Assembly: GCA_964019425.1 (NCBI GenBank)
Contig: OZ025818.1
Coordinates: forward strand, 496,001 to 560,000
Reading direction: 5' to 3'
Length of the DNA: 64,000 bases
DNA from: Flectonema sp. DT1601
Lineage: Eukaryota; Euglenozoa; Diplonemea; Diplonemida; Diplonemidae
The position numbers and the translations under genes are program-made. The first letter of the stretch is position 1. Each line of letters starts with the position of its first letter. Below the pieces are notes generated by a model that had not been told where the DNA came from, did no database searches, and was given only the letters and a program-made list of their open reading frames with translations. Of this stretch, positions 40,916 to 51,684 are shown piece by piece.

Positions 40916-41754
40916 CTAGCGAGAGTCGTCCATTGTTCCGGATTCGAATTTCGACTGTTTTGGTTGTTGTTATTGAGATTTTGTGTTTTTGTTGTTGTTG
41001 TTGTGATGAGAAATAAAATAAAAAAATATAAAAAAAAATAAACAAACCTTCGGCCACCACCAGTACTTCATACCAGGTGAGTGCAGACGGAGGTCTTGAA
41101 TTTGTTCCATTTTTCTCCATTTTCCGTATTCTACAATCTTCGGGTCGAGTTCTGGAGCTGCTGCGGCGTCCCACTTTGGTCCATTTGGTAGTGTTGACCA
41201 CTTTGAGGGGGTTACCTTCTCCTCCTCGGCGTTCAGTTTTTCTGCCTCCTCTTCTGAGGTGTCTTTTAGTTGGTAGGTTTCGTTGGAGTTTTCAATTTTC
41301 ATTTGAGGTTCGAAAACTATTTTATCGATTCTAATAATTGTCGAAGGTACTGTAGTATCAATCCATTTAGCGAAGGCATCAGATTGGTTAATCTTACGAT
41401 AAACGTATTGAAGCTTTGATCTGAACTGTTCTTCAACAGTCGCCTCAATCGACGCGTTCTCTAAGAGAGGTCTTCCAACTGCCGTAAATCTCTCCCCCCC
41501 AACCATCTTAATTTTCTTAAACCGAATTCTCTCTCCAATGTCTGCCCACACTGTTTCACCAAGCTGCACACGATCTCCTTCTGTTACTTTGAATTCTCTC
41601 TGTTTTTTTTTTTTTTTTTTTTGTTTAATTTGTTGCTACTCTTACCCCCATTAGACGAGTAGGTTAATAAATAATTAACAACAACAAAACACACCTCAAA
41701 TATCTTTACAACAGCAAACTTCGGCCCCCTCATGGCCGCCCTTACCCCGTTCAT
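40916..41754 (-). CDS. Mitochondrial ribosomal protein bL21m, two introns
   Basis: 216 residues from three exons: 41754-41695, 41599-41048 and 40954-40916. Introns are 95 nt (GTGTGT...AACAG) and 93 nt (GTTTGT...AAACAG), both phase 0. Spliced residues 12-70 read KFAVVKIFEREFKVTEGDRV, then VGGERFTAVGRPLLENA, a clear L21 fold signature (FAVVKxxxxxYxVxxGD, VGG, GxPxxxxA). The long acidic and Trp/Pro-containing C-terminal extension (GMKYWWWPK) is typical of mitochondrial versions. The N-terminus before the L21 core is only about ten residues. The acceptor CCTTTCACAG lies 20 nt before the ATG. Confidence 0.88.
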
Positions 41755-42061
41755 CTTTAAGAAGTTTACGAATACTGTGAAAGGAATATAAGATTTGAGT
41801 TTAAATCAACAGAGCAATGCAATTAGTTGGCTTCCATTACTTCATTCCTAAGTGTGAATACATCCAATGAGAATTGTGAGACAGATCCCAACAATTATAA
41901 TCTTTTTTAAAAATATTGTAATCCTACTTAAGAAAGTAACAGGTAAGAATCACCGTAACAATTCAAAGCACAACTCACAAAAGATTGTGTCGCAGGTTAG
42001 AAATGGAAGTAGCGATTGTGAAATAAATAAATAAGTTCAACCAACCGATCGCTCAGATATT

Positions 42062-42904
42062 CTACATTAGAACAGTAGTCGCAGATAGTCCTGACGAAAA
42101 TTTAGAAGCAGCTCTGAGTTGGAAGGGTGTTGTGACTCTCTCAACGACATCACTCGATTCTAAGACCACGCGATGTACAGCAGCGAGGTACTTCGAATTG
42201 GTCTCTTCAGCAAGAGCTTCTCCAGACATAATAAGTAAATGACTGATCGTATCATTCGATGAAATTACATTCGGAGGAATAGCGAGCCATGAATTAGACT
42301 TTCTGATGTAAACCTGAAGACCTGATGAGTTTCTTGTCAGAGGTAGCGCCGTTATGAATGAAGAATCTGTGTGAGCCCGACACCGTTCACTTGACTCTGA
42401 AGTTATTGAATTTGAAGGTAGGCTGTACGACCTCAAGAACAGCGTTGATTCACTGTAGTCAGAATTGTTGTGAAGTTCTGTTGGTTTGTTGTTAAGAAAC
42501 GCTTCCCGTTCCTGAAGGAACTCACTTTTTGTTTGACTGCTCACCTCATCTATAACGTCTGTGATAGATCTCGTTATGTTGTGAAGTGACCAGAACGAAG
42601 ATAAACTTTTCTCTTCTAATTCCTCACCCATCAGAGGCCATGGGAATGGAGGATTTCTCAAATCATTAACGACATTAATCGTGTACATCTCCTTCCCTTC
42701 TGATAACTTAGTGTAACCCTTGTCATTAAGGGGACCGGCTAACTTCTTTATAGCATCCGGCATGTTGAAGAAGTTAATCGCCGCCTGCCATCCATCACGA
42801 AGGACTTCAGATACCTCACTCGTAGAGCTAATGGAGAGTATGCATGCTGTGTCCTGTTCCAGTGATTGTACGACTTCTGGAATGCTGTCGCAAATCCGAA
42901 GCAT
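42062..42904 (-). CDS. 2-oxoglutarate/Fe(II) dioxygenase, isopenicillin-N-synthase-like
   Basis: 280 residues. The iron triad can be placed as H178 and D180 in CRAHTDSSF and H244 in AAVHRVV. The 2-oxoglutarate-binding RxS/T is ERVTTPF (R256, T258). The GLQVYIRKSNSWLAIPP strand pair is typical of the family, although the DIOX_N half is short. A substrate cannot be inferred. Family members oxidise amino acids, hormones or small metabolites in the cytosol. The acceptor CCCCTCTGCAG is 19 nt before the ATG. Confidence 0.85.
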   Translation of the reverse strand: MLRICDSIPEVVQSLEQDTACILSISSTSEVSEVLRDGWQAAINFFNMPDAIKKLAGPLNDKGYTKLSEGKEMYTINVVNDLRNPPFPWPLMGEELEEKSLSSFWSLHNITRSITDVIDEVSSQTKSEFLQEREAFLNNKPTELHNNSDYSESTLFLRSYSLPSNSITSESSERCRAHTDSSFITALPLTRNSSGLQVYIRKSNSWLAIPPNVISSNDTISHLLIMSGEALAEETNSKYLAAVHRVVLESSDVVERVTTPFQLRAASKFSSGLSATTVLM

Positions 42905-43355
42905 CTTTTTTTAAGAACAACTCCTGCAGAGGGGAATGATAGTTATGTTTTATAATAAAATAAGTAAAAAGTTTATAAACTGAATAAAAATGACAGAAGA
43001 TTCCTCCTGCAGAGAATCAATTTGGTGTTAACTTTTTGCTTTCTATTTTCGTACGGAAGCTGCAGTGAAGAAGACCGCAGTCAAAAACGTTTGACACATC
43101 AATTTGAAAGAAAAAATTAAATTTCAGGGAAAAAAAAGGAATTTGAGCACGCAAAAGGAGAAGTTTTGTTTGTTAATAATAATCTTTGTCTGTCAAAGGA
43201 ATCAACCTTAAAAAAAAAAAAAAAAAAAAAAAAATTCTTTAAGAATAAGAAGTGAACACATAACAACACAAAAGAACAGTGTTATCGGCTGCCTTCACAA
43301 CAATTGTTTTTATCAGGTCACACAGTTGAGTGTAAACAAAAAATAGTAGAAAAAC
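42905..43355. other. Intergenic, about 450 bp
   Basis: Leader of the dioxygenase and 3' UTR of the aldo-keto reductase. An A run at 43210-43234 is the main feature. Confidence 0.5.
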
Positions 43356-44315
43356 TTAATCGTAAATTGGATAGAAAGTATTAAATGCGTCTTCACAGAA
43401 CTGAGCCGTGTCATTAAAACGTCTGTTGCGATTCAACGATGAGATTTCCTTCATCTCATCTTCAGAAAGTTTGAAATCATAAATATTTATGTTCTCCCTC
43501 AAACGACCAGGATTAGTAGACTTCGTTACGACACTACATCCTCTCTGGACTCCCCAACGAAGTACTATTTGAGCAGGTGATTTTTTATACTTTTCCGCAC
43601 AAGTCTTAATAACAGACACCTCAAACAACGACTCCGAACGATCAGCCATGTCAATTTCATAATAGGCCGCTGCTCCCAAAGGAGAGAACGCCGTCACGTT
43701 AATCCCGTATTCCTTAGCCATCCTGACCAGTCTTTCTTGAGTCAAGTGTGGATGTAATTCAACTTGTAAGTCAGAAGGTTTTATTTTAGCATAAGCCATC
43801 AAATCATGAAGCAGACCTGTGTTGTAATTACAAACACCGATAGTCTTAACTAATCCTTCCTCAACCACTCCTTCCATACCCTGCCATGTTTCATATAAAG
43901 GAACAGCTGCTATCGACATTTTTGAATCTTTGACATCAGGATCGACAAACCACGCTGGGGGATAACGAGTTTCAATAGGGACGAATTGTTGTGCGATGGG
44001 GAAATGAATAAGATAAGAATCTAAGTACGTCAGTCCCAAGTCTTCGAGAGTCTTCACAAGAGCAAGTTTGACGTGTTCCTTTGCGTGGAACGTATTCCAC
44101 AACTTTGAAGTGACCCAAAGCTCTTCTCTTTTACAAATTCCTTCCTTCAGAGCTTTTGCGATTCCCTCACCTACTTCCTTCTCATTCCCATAGTCAGAAG
44201 CACTGTCTAAGTGTCGATACCCAGCTTTTAATGCATCGTAGACGGTATCAGCGCATTGTGACTTTGCTATTTTCCAGAGTCCCAATCCGACTGCTGGTTT
44301 ATCGCTGCTGAGCAT
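43356..44315 (-). CDS. Aldo-keto reductase, xylose/aldose reductase type
   Basis: 319 residues, the full length of a monomeric AKR barrel. The catalytic tetrad is D37 and Y42 (LDSASDYGNE), K71 (TSKLWN) and H104 (LIHFPI). GLGLWK, GVCNYN and VVTKSTNPGRLREN (NADPH 2'-phosphate site) are all in place. The enzyme reduces aldehydes or sugars with NADPH in the cytosol. The exact substrate is open, although the sequence pattern is closest to D-xylose/aldose reductases. The acceptor CCCCCAACAACAG lies 17 nt before the ATG. Confidence 0.94.
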   Translation of the reverse strand: MLSSDKPAVGLGLWKIAKSQCADTVYDALKAGYRHLDSASDYGNEKEVGEGIAKALKEGICKREELWVTSKLWNTFHAKEHVKLALVKTLEDLGLTYLDSYLIHFPIAQQFVPIETRYPPAWFVDPDVKDSKMSIAAVPLYETWQGMEGVVEEGLVKTIGVCNYNTGLLHDLMAYAKIKPSDLQVELHPHLTQERLVRMAKEYGINVTAFSPLGAAAYYEIDMADRSESLFEVSVIKTCAEKYKKSPAQIVLRWGVQRGCSVVTKSTNPGRLRENINIYDFKLSEDEMKEISSLNRNRRFNDTAQFCEDAFNTFYPIYD

Positions 44316-44643
44316 TTCCTTATCTAATTACACTGTTGTTGGGGGTAAATTGATACTTTTGAAATTAATTAACATAGAGAAATTTCGAAAAGAAAAAAAT
44401 GACTCCCTCTTTACCTAAATAATAACAATAACGATCTTCACTAAACTTAAACACATATTGTTATCTGAAGGGAGAGGTAATTATAAAAACAGTAACACGA
44501 AGAGACTATTCGACAACAGGAGGACATCAGCCAACTGTAATAAGAATGAAGGAAGGAACCATTTGACACCATCAGCGTGAAGACACACGATCTGTGGATT
44601 TATAATTAAATAAAAAGAAATTTGAAAATGAAATTGTCGTCAA
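44316..44643. other. Intergenic, about 330 bp
   Basis: Short leader and 3' UTR sequence between two array genes. No additional feature seen. Confidence 0.5.
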
Positions 44644-46134
44644 CTACCCCATCGGGGGAAGAGGATCAAAAGGGTCATCAGGTACGTATGAAATTCCTTT
44701 TTTAACAGGTCCGGTCATGTCATCACCGACAACACGAACATCGCTGTCGATTGACTTTATGAGTTCACCAGAAGTCTGAAGAGGAAACGCTTCTTTTAAA
44801 GCAGCTTGTCGAGGAGATATAACGTCAAGAGGACCGTGTTGATATGATAATAATTTATCTGAAGACTGACGAGTTGCTAATTGATTAGAAGATTCATTCT
44901 CAAGTAAGTTAGATGCGTACTGCGTGTGTAAACGTTTTAAATCATCACTACGACGAGCGAAGTAGTACGCTACTGACTCAGGTAACGTCGAGAGGTAGCT
45001 AATTGGATGTTCACTTACTGGCTCACAGTAAACTGTTGAACTACACAGAGCTCCCCATGTAACGATTGCTGTAGTGTCTAAGATCGCGTGATGACCTCTA
45101 AATTCAACTGTTTCTTGTCTTCGAGGAATTCGATTTATTAAATTTGTTAAATTAAGAGAAGCAAACCTTCCACCAGGACCAGGATTTATCAACTGAATTA
45201 GATCAACGAGTGAAGTCGTGTCGTCTACTTCTTCTACCGTAGCGTTTGGAAGAAACAATCCCTCAGGACTTCCTATAAATCTATCCATCGGTACTAATGT
45301 TGAGCTAACTTGTCTCATTGATTCAATATACCTCTTAACAAACTGTCGAAGTTGAGAAGTATCTAAAGTGCTGATGTCAACATGGAAATGAAGACCACAA
45401 GACGGGTCAGTAGTAATCCCAATATCCGTCAGCATTCGAATAACAACATCAATAGTCTGCAGTGCTGTGATAGGAGATCCTCCATGAGAAGCATCTGTTG
45501 TTAGAACTGGTGACACTACTTGAAAGGATTTTACTTTCTCACCAGAAGTACTTTTTATATTTTGATAGTCTGGTTTGATCTTCCAATTCCCACGAGTTCT
45601 GTCTCCGTATGAAGTAGGTCTGAATTGTAATTTAGTTCCCTGATGAAGTTGATTACCAGCTGTCGGATCGAAGTTAAAAGGATGTGAACTCAAATCATGA
45701 GCAATCGATGCACGAGTTCTCGGCTCTTGACAAATACAGTCGATTTCAATACCGAAGAACTGTGGGAGGTGAAAGGCGGCATCGTATCCAATCTGTTGAA
45801 TTGTTGTTCCAATCGATTTATGTTTTTCAATTAACTGAATTTGATAATCCTCAGCAGAGATGTCATCTGACAAGACCAGCTGTGAGTCATCTAAGTCTTG
45901 TGGTGTGTGAGAAGTTATTTCTATCGGAGTCTCTCTCATGTAGCGTTCTATTTCAGAGAAATCCGGAACCTTTTCTTCGACGACACCAATCTCGTGAGAT
46001 CTTCGCATTCTTTTTAACTTGTGAGAATCTAACGTGGCAGCCATCGAGTTATCAGAAAAACCAGATCCTCCTCCTTGAAACCTATACCTCCCAGCCCTCT
46101 CTGGGTAGATGATCTTCGGGACTCTACCTGGCAT
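44644..46134 (-). CDS. Putative amidoligase (glutamine-synthetase-like fold)
   Basis: 496 residues. After a 120-residue low-complexity N-terminus the core carries the amidoligase series in order: FFGIEID (126-132), GNWKIKPD (182-189), FQVVSPVL (204-211), CGLHFHVD (246-253), RFASLNL (323-329) and TVEFRGHH (342-349). This family catalyses ATP-dependent carboxylate-amine ligation and is best known from bacteria and fungi, so horizontal origin is possible. The metal and ATP ligands (E130, E344, H249/H251) appear intact. The substrate is unknown; peptide or cell-surface modification is typical. The acceptor TTACTTACACAG lies 8 nt before the ATG. Confidence 0.82.
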   Translation of the reverse strand: MPGRVPKIIYPERAGRYRFQGGGSGFSDNSMAATLDSHKLKRMRRSHEIGVVEEKVPDFSEIERYMRETPIEITSHTPQDLDDSQLVLSDDISAEDYQIQLIEKHKSIGTTIQQIGYDAAFHLPQFFGIEIDCICQEPRTRASIAHDLSSHPFNFDPTAGNQLHQGTKLQFRPTSYGDRTRGNWKIKPDYQNIKSTSGEKVKSFQVVSPVLTTDASHGGSPITALQTIDVVIRMLTDIGITTDPSCGLHFHVDISTLDTSQLRQFVKRYIESMRQVSSTLVPMDRFIGSPEGLFLPNATVEEVDDTTSLVDLIQLINPGPGGRFASLNLTNLINRIPRRQETVEFRGHHAILDTTAIVTWGALCSSTVYCEPVSEHPISYLSTLPESVAYYFARRSDDLKRLHTQYASNLLENESSNQLATRQSSDKLLSYQHGPLDVISPRQAALKEAFPLQTSGELIKSIDSDVRVVGDDMTGPVKKGISYVPDDPFDPLPPMG

Positions 46135-46471
46135 TTTCGTCCCTGTGTAAGTAATGATAAGATTTATAATAAAATTACTACGAAATGAACTTGTTTGTCT
46201 TTCCTCAAATAGTTCGCGGATAATAGTTGTTGTGTTACCTTTTTCTTTTCTTTTTTCTTTTTTTCTTCAGAAAAATAATAATAAAAACTAAACAAACAAA
46301 ACACCAAAAAAAAAACCAACAAACTAAAAATAACCTCCTACGTGGAAGTTATGACACTACAATCTGATGTGACGTTAGATAACTTTCTATAGATTCTACT
46401 CAAAAGTAGTCATCAGACAGTTGTCTAATAAGATGAGAACTAAATATCTAAAATCGATCGAATGAATTATT
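46135..46471. other. Intergenic, about 340 bp
   Basis: AT-rich, with a pyrimidine-rich stretch at 46242-46268 on the plus strand. No gene seen. Confidence 0.5.
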
Positions 46472-47086
46472 TTAAGTCATTTTGATATACAAACTTTCAA
46501 TCATTCCGTGGAGTGAAGCAGGAACAGTTCCCTTGTTGATGATGTGAAACGTCCCTGATGGAATCCTAATTTTAATTTTACGAGACTGATCTTTTTTAAG
46601 ATGACCTATCATGATCTGTTTGCGAGGAGTTTCAGATGTCGGAGTGTCAGTTTCACAATAAGAAAGATAAATTTTTGCCGCACCAGTCGAAGACTTTGAC
46701 TTTGATTCGTACGCTGCAGACATTTGAGTGATTGAAAGACTCTGTTGCAATGCAGGAGTTAAAAAGAGAGTTTTTCCCTTTCCTGGAGCTACTGTTGTAG
46801 TCCACGCTGCGGTTATCTCAACAGGATCTTCTCTATGCCACCAGTTTGATTTATCGATTGGAGGGACCTTTAACTTTGTAACTGTACAGAATGACGATCC
46901 GTTTTCATCCGCCCATTTCAATTTCTTCTTTTGATGTCCATCGTTGTCGTCTTTACTACTCCTCGGATGGTAAATTGATTTCAATCCAATCTTTGAATTC
47001 TTTTTTAAGATTACGGAATTCGATGCTTTTTTGGTTTTTATCTTCGACTTAATTGGAGTCACGGATACTCTTTGCGTCTTTGCCAT
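46472..47086 (-). CDS. Unrecognised basic protein with beta-rich C-terminus
   Basis: 204 residues. The N-terminal 60 are very basic and likely disordered or nuclear-targeting (VTPIKSKIKTKKASNS, HQKKKLKWADENG). The C-terminal 90 residues alternate strands (AAKIYLSYCETD, RKIKIRIPSGTFHIINKGTV). The KLKWADE stretch recalls short linear motifs but matches nothing specific. No family recognised. An AAATCAG acceptor lies 11 nt before the ATG. Confidence 0.7.
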   Translation of the reverse strand: MAKTQRVSVTPIKSKIKTKKASNSVILKKNSKIGLKSIYHPRSSKDDNDGHQKKKLKWADENGSSFCTVTKLKVPPIDKSNWWHREDPVEITAAWTTTVAPGKGKTLFLTPALQQSLSITQMSAAYESKSKSSTGAAKIYLSYCETDTPTSETPRKQIMIGHLKKDQSRKIKIRIPSGTFHIINKGTVPASLHGMIESLYIKMT

Positions 47087-47526
47087 TTTTTTTCCTTCTG
47101 ATTTGATTTTTTCTTTTTTTTTTTTTTAAAAAGGGGACTGAAATAGTGGTTAATATCGATTTCTGTGAGGAGTGAAATATGTAAACTATTTTTGACGAAG
47201 GTCACATTTATGGTTGTTTTTCGTAGTCACTTTATTTCTGTTTTTTTTTTTTTTTTTTTTTGTGATTCTTTTTTTTTCCTGGTTTCTCTCTTCCCCCTTC
47301 ACTTATTCCCATCAGTAGAATTCGTCAGAATGCGAACAGACTTAGTAAGTCTTCGTTGAGTCTGAAGTGGCAAGAAACGCGCACTTCTTCAACGCGTTGT
47401 TCGTCTCGCATGTACTTTACGCTGAGCTCTACATCGGTGAATTATTTGGGAACTGTGTTTTCATTCAATAATTTCTCTTTTCTGCGACAAGATATCAAAA
47501 TAGAGGCAAGAGATATAGCATAATTC

Positions 47527-47557
<31 letters not shown>

Positions 47558-47704
47558 TTCCCCCAATCACTTGTTAATCTTTTTTCGGATTTACTAAAAT
47601 GAGTCGCACGTATCAGACAGATGTACACGGATTGATTAACAACTGGGAGTGTTATTCACTAGTGCAAACGTTATGGTATATTTCTTTCACTTTAGGGAAT
47701 TGAA
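47087..47704. other. Intergenic, about 620 bp, T-runs
   Basis: Plus-strand T runs at 47241-47260 and 47529-47553. Contains the 3' UTR of the MTHFD gene. Reading frames here depend on homopolymers. No gene supported. Confidence 0.5.
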
Positions 47705-48803
47705 TTACTTGCAGCCAATCTCTCTCTTAAATGAGATCAAAGTATTTGTAAGAAGCATTGCAATAGTCATTGGCCCAACACCTCCCGGAACAGGAGTGAT
47801 CTTTCCAGCGACTTCCTTACAGGACTTGAAATCACAATCTCCAACAGTGCGGTAGCCAGCCTTCTTTGTGGCATCATCAATACAGTTGGTACCAACATCA
47901 ATAACTGCTGCGCCCTTCTTCAGGAATTCACTCGTTACAAGTTCCTTACAACCTGCAGCAGCAACAACGATGTCGCAATCTTTTGTAACTGAAGGAATGT
48001 CTGGAGTTCTTGAATGACAAATAGTCACGGTAGCATTTCTCTGTTGCAACATGTGTGCGACAGGAAGCCCAACGATGTTCGACCGTCCGATAACAGCCGC
48101 TCTGGCTCCTTCAATCTTCACACCACTTCTGTCAAGCAGAGCAATAATTCCCTGTGGGGTACAAGGGTATGCAGCTGGTTCCTTACCTCTTGTGTAGAGA
48201 GACATGATGTTTTCCGGTCCGAGTCCATCGACATCCTTTGAAGCAGCCAATTTAGCGAGACAGACACCCTCATCAATATGCTTTGGGAGTGGTAACTGAA
48301 CAATTAATCCATGAACTGATGGGTCCTCATTAACCTTTTGAATCTCATTAAGAAGGTCATCCTGACTGATGTCTCCAGGAAGTTCAATCTGAACACTCTT
48401 AAAACCACATTCCTCTGCAGCCTTGTGCTTCAATCTAACATAAGTCTGTGAATCCTTTCTGTCTCCAACAATAATAACAGCAAGCCCTGGCTGTCCCTTG
48501 CCCTCTTCAGCCAACTTCTCAGCTTCGATTCTCAATTCGTTTCTGATATCAGCAGAAATCTTCTTTCCATCAATGATATTGTCGCCCATCGCGTCAGTCA
48601 GCTGGTTCCTGAAGTAAATATCCTTGAAGTAGTTAGCGCTATAATGTACACGGTAATTGTGAAACGTGGCCCTCTTAACATTGAGCCACGCGTTACCCAA
48701 ACGCTTAATTGTGGAAAGGTGTACTGTTGAAGATTAGATTAAGTGCCCACAAGCCAATAAGACTTTGTAACGTATTCGGTACCTGACTTGGATGTGTAAA
48801 CAT
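47705..48803 (-). CDS. folD: Bifunctional methylene-THF dehydrogenase/cyclohydrolase, probable dual start
   Basis: The core protein from the ATG at 48589 is 294 residues: TYVRLKHKAAEECG (catalytic K56), VQLPLPKHID, GRSNIVGLPVA (NADP loop) and PGGVGPMT. It interconverts 5,10-methylene- and 10-formyl-THF. The frame stays open upstream and encodes a basic, Ser/Thr/Tyr-rich stretch (IKRLGNAWLNVKRATFHNYR) without ATG. A leader exon (ATG at 48803, last base 48788) joined across a 64-nt intron (48787-48724, GTCAGG...CAACAG) restores the frame and gives a 344-residue protein with a mitochondrial-type presequence. A second acceptor, ACTTCAG, lies just before the internal ATG. The leader exon is inferred; the core is certain. 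Confidence 0.88.
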
Positions 48804-50075
48804 TCCTGTTGAGAGAAGCAACTGTTAAATCAAAAAAAAAAAAAAAAAAGAAACGCATTTCATAAAAAACACAAACAACCCGTACTACGAAAGAATAAAA
48901 AAAGAAGAAAAACGAGAAAAAAAAATTTAAATTGCATCATTTTAACAACAATCCACAGCGCGAGCTTGGTGTTACCACATCATAGTCAACCCCGCCGAGG
49001 AAAACAAAAACATGATTGTCACTTTGCTTCAAAACAAATAATTATCAAAAAAAAAAAACAAAAAAAAACTGATGCCCTTTGAATTAATAATAATAATACA
49101 AGCACCTGGGGGAAAAAAACCCTTTTAAAAAACAATATGACTATCGGGAATACACAACACAGCACACTTAGTCCTCTTTAGCGATTCACACGGGGGCGTT
49201 AAGTGCCGTCGAATCTGATTGAACGAGAGCGAAAAGAAAACAAAAACGTTATTATTGAATATCAAACACGGCGATTCAATCAAAATTCTCAGACAGCTAC
49301 AAGCAGCTCTCACAGTAACCAACCAGACGTACAATCACGTCCATCTTGACCACACGAAGAGTATTTATCACGGAGAACGAAATACGGGTTTTTCACACGG
49401 AATTTTTTTTTTTTTTGCAAAAATGGGTGACCCTTCAGACTCCATATTTCTTGGAAGCAGAAATTTTGAGAACTGAAAAAAAAGGTCGGCAAAAAAGGGA
49501 ATAAAAAGTAGGACGGTAAAATAATTGGCAGGACAAGTACTTCGGATGGCTTCTTTCTTTGTGAACGAAACGCCCAGCATTGACAGCATTCTACCCGACT
49601 GCTACATTTAAGGAACTCAACGAAATTCGTAAATAAAAAGCAGCTTCTTTTACCAAAAGAAGAATAACTAACCACAAAAAAACAACATCACGCGGATACG
49701 TACCATCACTAAGATTGGTACCCATTATAATTATAATGAGAGAGCTAACTAAATACTCCCTTTACAACGTATTTCTCTTTCATTCAAATCAAAACAGAGA
49801 AAACTGTGTAAACTAAAAGCGTTTCCATAACAACCTTTTCTAGAATTAAAAAAAAAAAAAAAGACCCCTCCAGGGGACTTCTACCCATTTCAGTTTTCGG
49901 AATCGCACATAAAAAATCGACCACAGTTCCTAAAAATGTAATAAAAGAGACCAACAAATAACTTAAAGGAGCCCAAGCGTTATCTAACGCAGTATCCCCA
50001 CTAACACAGTTCTGAGGTACCAAAAGAAAAACGCGATAGGATTTGGCTCCAAATCCCATGACTAGTATTTGTGTC
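48804..50075. other. 1.3-kb intergenic region
   Basis: Contains the strong acceptor tract for MTHFD (plus-strand A run at 48832-48849), A-rich sequence and the long 3' UTR of the amino-acid transporter. Open frames here (for example 49310-49675) have no coding signature. No RNA gene recognised. Confidence 0.5.
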
Positions 50076-51617
50076 TTATTTAGGACATGGAAGTGTCGGT
50101 GGTCCATATACTCCTCCAGGTGGACAGCAGCGTTGGAGACATCCTGGGATATCAGGCCAAGTGCAGTCAATAGTGTCCTCTCCATCGATAGCGTCGATCA
50201 GATTTACAACAATCGCAACTCCTCCAAAAATAGAACCCAAGAACAGAGTTATCCAAGACCACTTAGTTAGTAGTCCTCCAAACCACCCGTACTCATCTCT
50301 GAATAATTGAATGTAACAAGCGGCAGGAATTAAGAATGCTGCGAATGTCAAACCACCAGCACCAGTGAGTCCCAAGATAATTGAGACATCATCAATCAAG
50401 TAGGCAACCATCCAAGTAGCTGCAAGAAAGATAGCAACCCAAACTAATCTTCTTCCCCACACTGATGCACTCTTATCAGGGAACAACATCTTATCGAGGC
50501 ATGCAACAGTTGGTGCGCACATAGTCGGGTAACCAGCCATAACAGAAAGGGCAACACCAAGTCTTCCAACTAAGATTGGAATGTCATCAGGATCGTGATT
50601 TAATAAAATATTTCCCTGAGTCTCTCCATAGAATGCGTAGTATCCAAATGAACCAACCAACGCATACACTGCCCATGCGATTGTTAATGATCCCCAAATC
50701 CACTTACGAACACGAGGACGAGTTGGGTTCTTGAACTCTGCGAACATCGACACAATTTGAATGTGAGGAGCAAATGCGAAAGTCAAAATAGAAATAGTTC
50801 TGAACATCGAAGCTGCAATATGAAATGTGAGCAGCTTATCGCCATCCTCTGGACCAACATCCCAAGTTTGTCCAGATCGAATAACAACAATCACAGTCAG
50901 GTAAATCATCGATGCAACAGCCACAAACGAAACATAACGAAGCGCCGTAAATGATGGCATTATACACAAACCAGTCTCAATGCCAAGAGCAAAAAGCATC
51001 GGAGTTGATCTCTTGGCCCACCACGAACAGTAAGCTGACGGGTCGTCACCAAGCCAATATCCAATTGGTGGAGCAAGTAAGTCACCAACTAATTGAAAGT
51101 AAGCAATTCCAATACCAGTACAAGCAATTATAATAATAAGCTGAACCAAAATAGTGCCATTTGGACCAAAAGCTGCTCGGACAATCCCTCCGTAAGAAAT
51201 ATTGTGCTGACTTGGGTCGACTTTTCTAGCAGCGTCAGTAATCATAATTCCAGAGACAACCATTAGTGCGTAAATCATTGTCAAGAGACCCAATCCGAGA
51301 GCAATACCGACATTCTTGAATGCGAACGGCATAGAAAGAGTTCCAGCACCGAGACAGACATTACACAAGTTGAAGATCGAAGCAATCACACCTGACTGTT
51401 TACCGTCATCATGTTCCTCATCTGGCAGAGAAGGTGTGCATTCATTACCATCGGTATCAAAAAGTTTTGTAGTTTCATCAATGTGATGTTTCGGTGATGC
51501 ATCCGCTGGGTCGCTTCCTCCGAAGAAGTGCCACCAGGGTTTTTTCTCTGGAGCTCGAGTAATCGTAATCGTGGAGCCACCATCTGTAACCTCCTGTTCC
51601 GTGTACATACGACCCAT
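50076..51617 (-). CDS. AAAP/SLC38-type amino-acid transporter
   Basis: 513 residues from the ATG at 51617. A hydrophilic acidic N-terminus (about 85 residues) is followed by about 11 membrane segments. The first contains the family signature NLCNVCLGAGTLSMPFAF, with the unwound GAGTL loop that binds the amino acid. Later spans include MPSFTALRYVSF and LTGAGGLTFAAFLIPA. This AAAP pattern is heavily expanded in kinetoplastids. The C-terminus is Cys/Pro-rich (GCLQRCCPPGGVYGPPTLPC), unusual and possibly cytosolic-regulatory. The acceptor TTTCTTATTCAG lies 10 nt before the ATG. Confidence 0.92.
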   Translation of the reverse strand: MGRMYTEQEVTDGGSTITITRAPEKKPWWHFFGGSDPADASPKHHIDETTKLFDTDGNECTPSLPDEEHDDGKQSGVIASIFNLCNVCLGAGTLSMPFAFKNVGIALGLGLLTMIYALMVVSGIMITDAARKVDPSQHNISYGGIVRAAFGPNGTILVQLIIIIACTGIGIAYFQLVGDLLAPPIGYWLGDDPSAYCSWWAKRSTPMLFALGIETGLCIMPSFTALRYVSFVAVASMIYLTVIVVIRSGQTWDVGPEDGDKLLTFHIAASMFRTISILTFAFAPHIQIVSMFAEFKNPTRPRVRKWIWGSLTIAWAVYALVGSFGYYAFYGETQGNILLNHDPDDIPILVGRLGVALSVMAGYPTMCAPTVACLDKMLFPDKSASVWGRRLVWVAIFLAATWMVAYLIDDVSIILGLTGAGGLTFAAFLIPAACYIQLFRDEYGWFGGLLTKWSWITLFLGSIFGGVAIVVNLIDAIDGEDTIDCTWPDIPGCLQRCCPPGGVYGPPTLPCPK

Positions 51618-51684
51618 TTTGGAGGTTCTGAATAAGAAATGGAAACATAAAGAACAATAATACAACAAGTGAATTCATCTTCAG

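Noticed and set aside
48598-48681. 27-codon ATG frame (MLRGPRFTITVYII) before the MTHFD start
   Set aside because: It looks presequence-like, but it is out of frame with MTHFD and ends in TGA before the core ATG. The spliced leader-exon model explains the region better.
49784-50185. 133-codon minus-strand frame downstream of the transporter
   Set aside because: It overlaps the transporter's C-terminal coding region in another frame and contains a poly-Phe stretch from an A run. No acceptor or family match.
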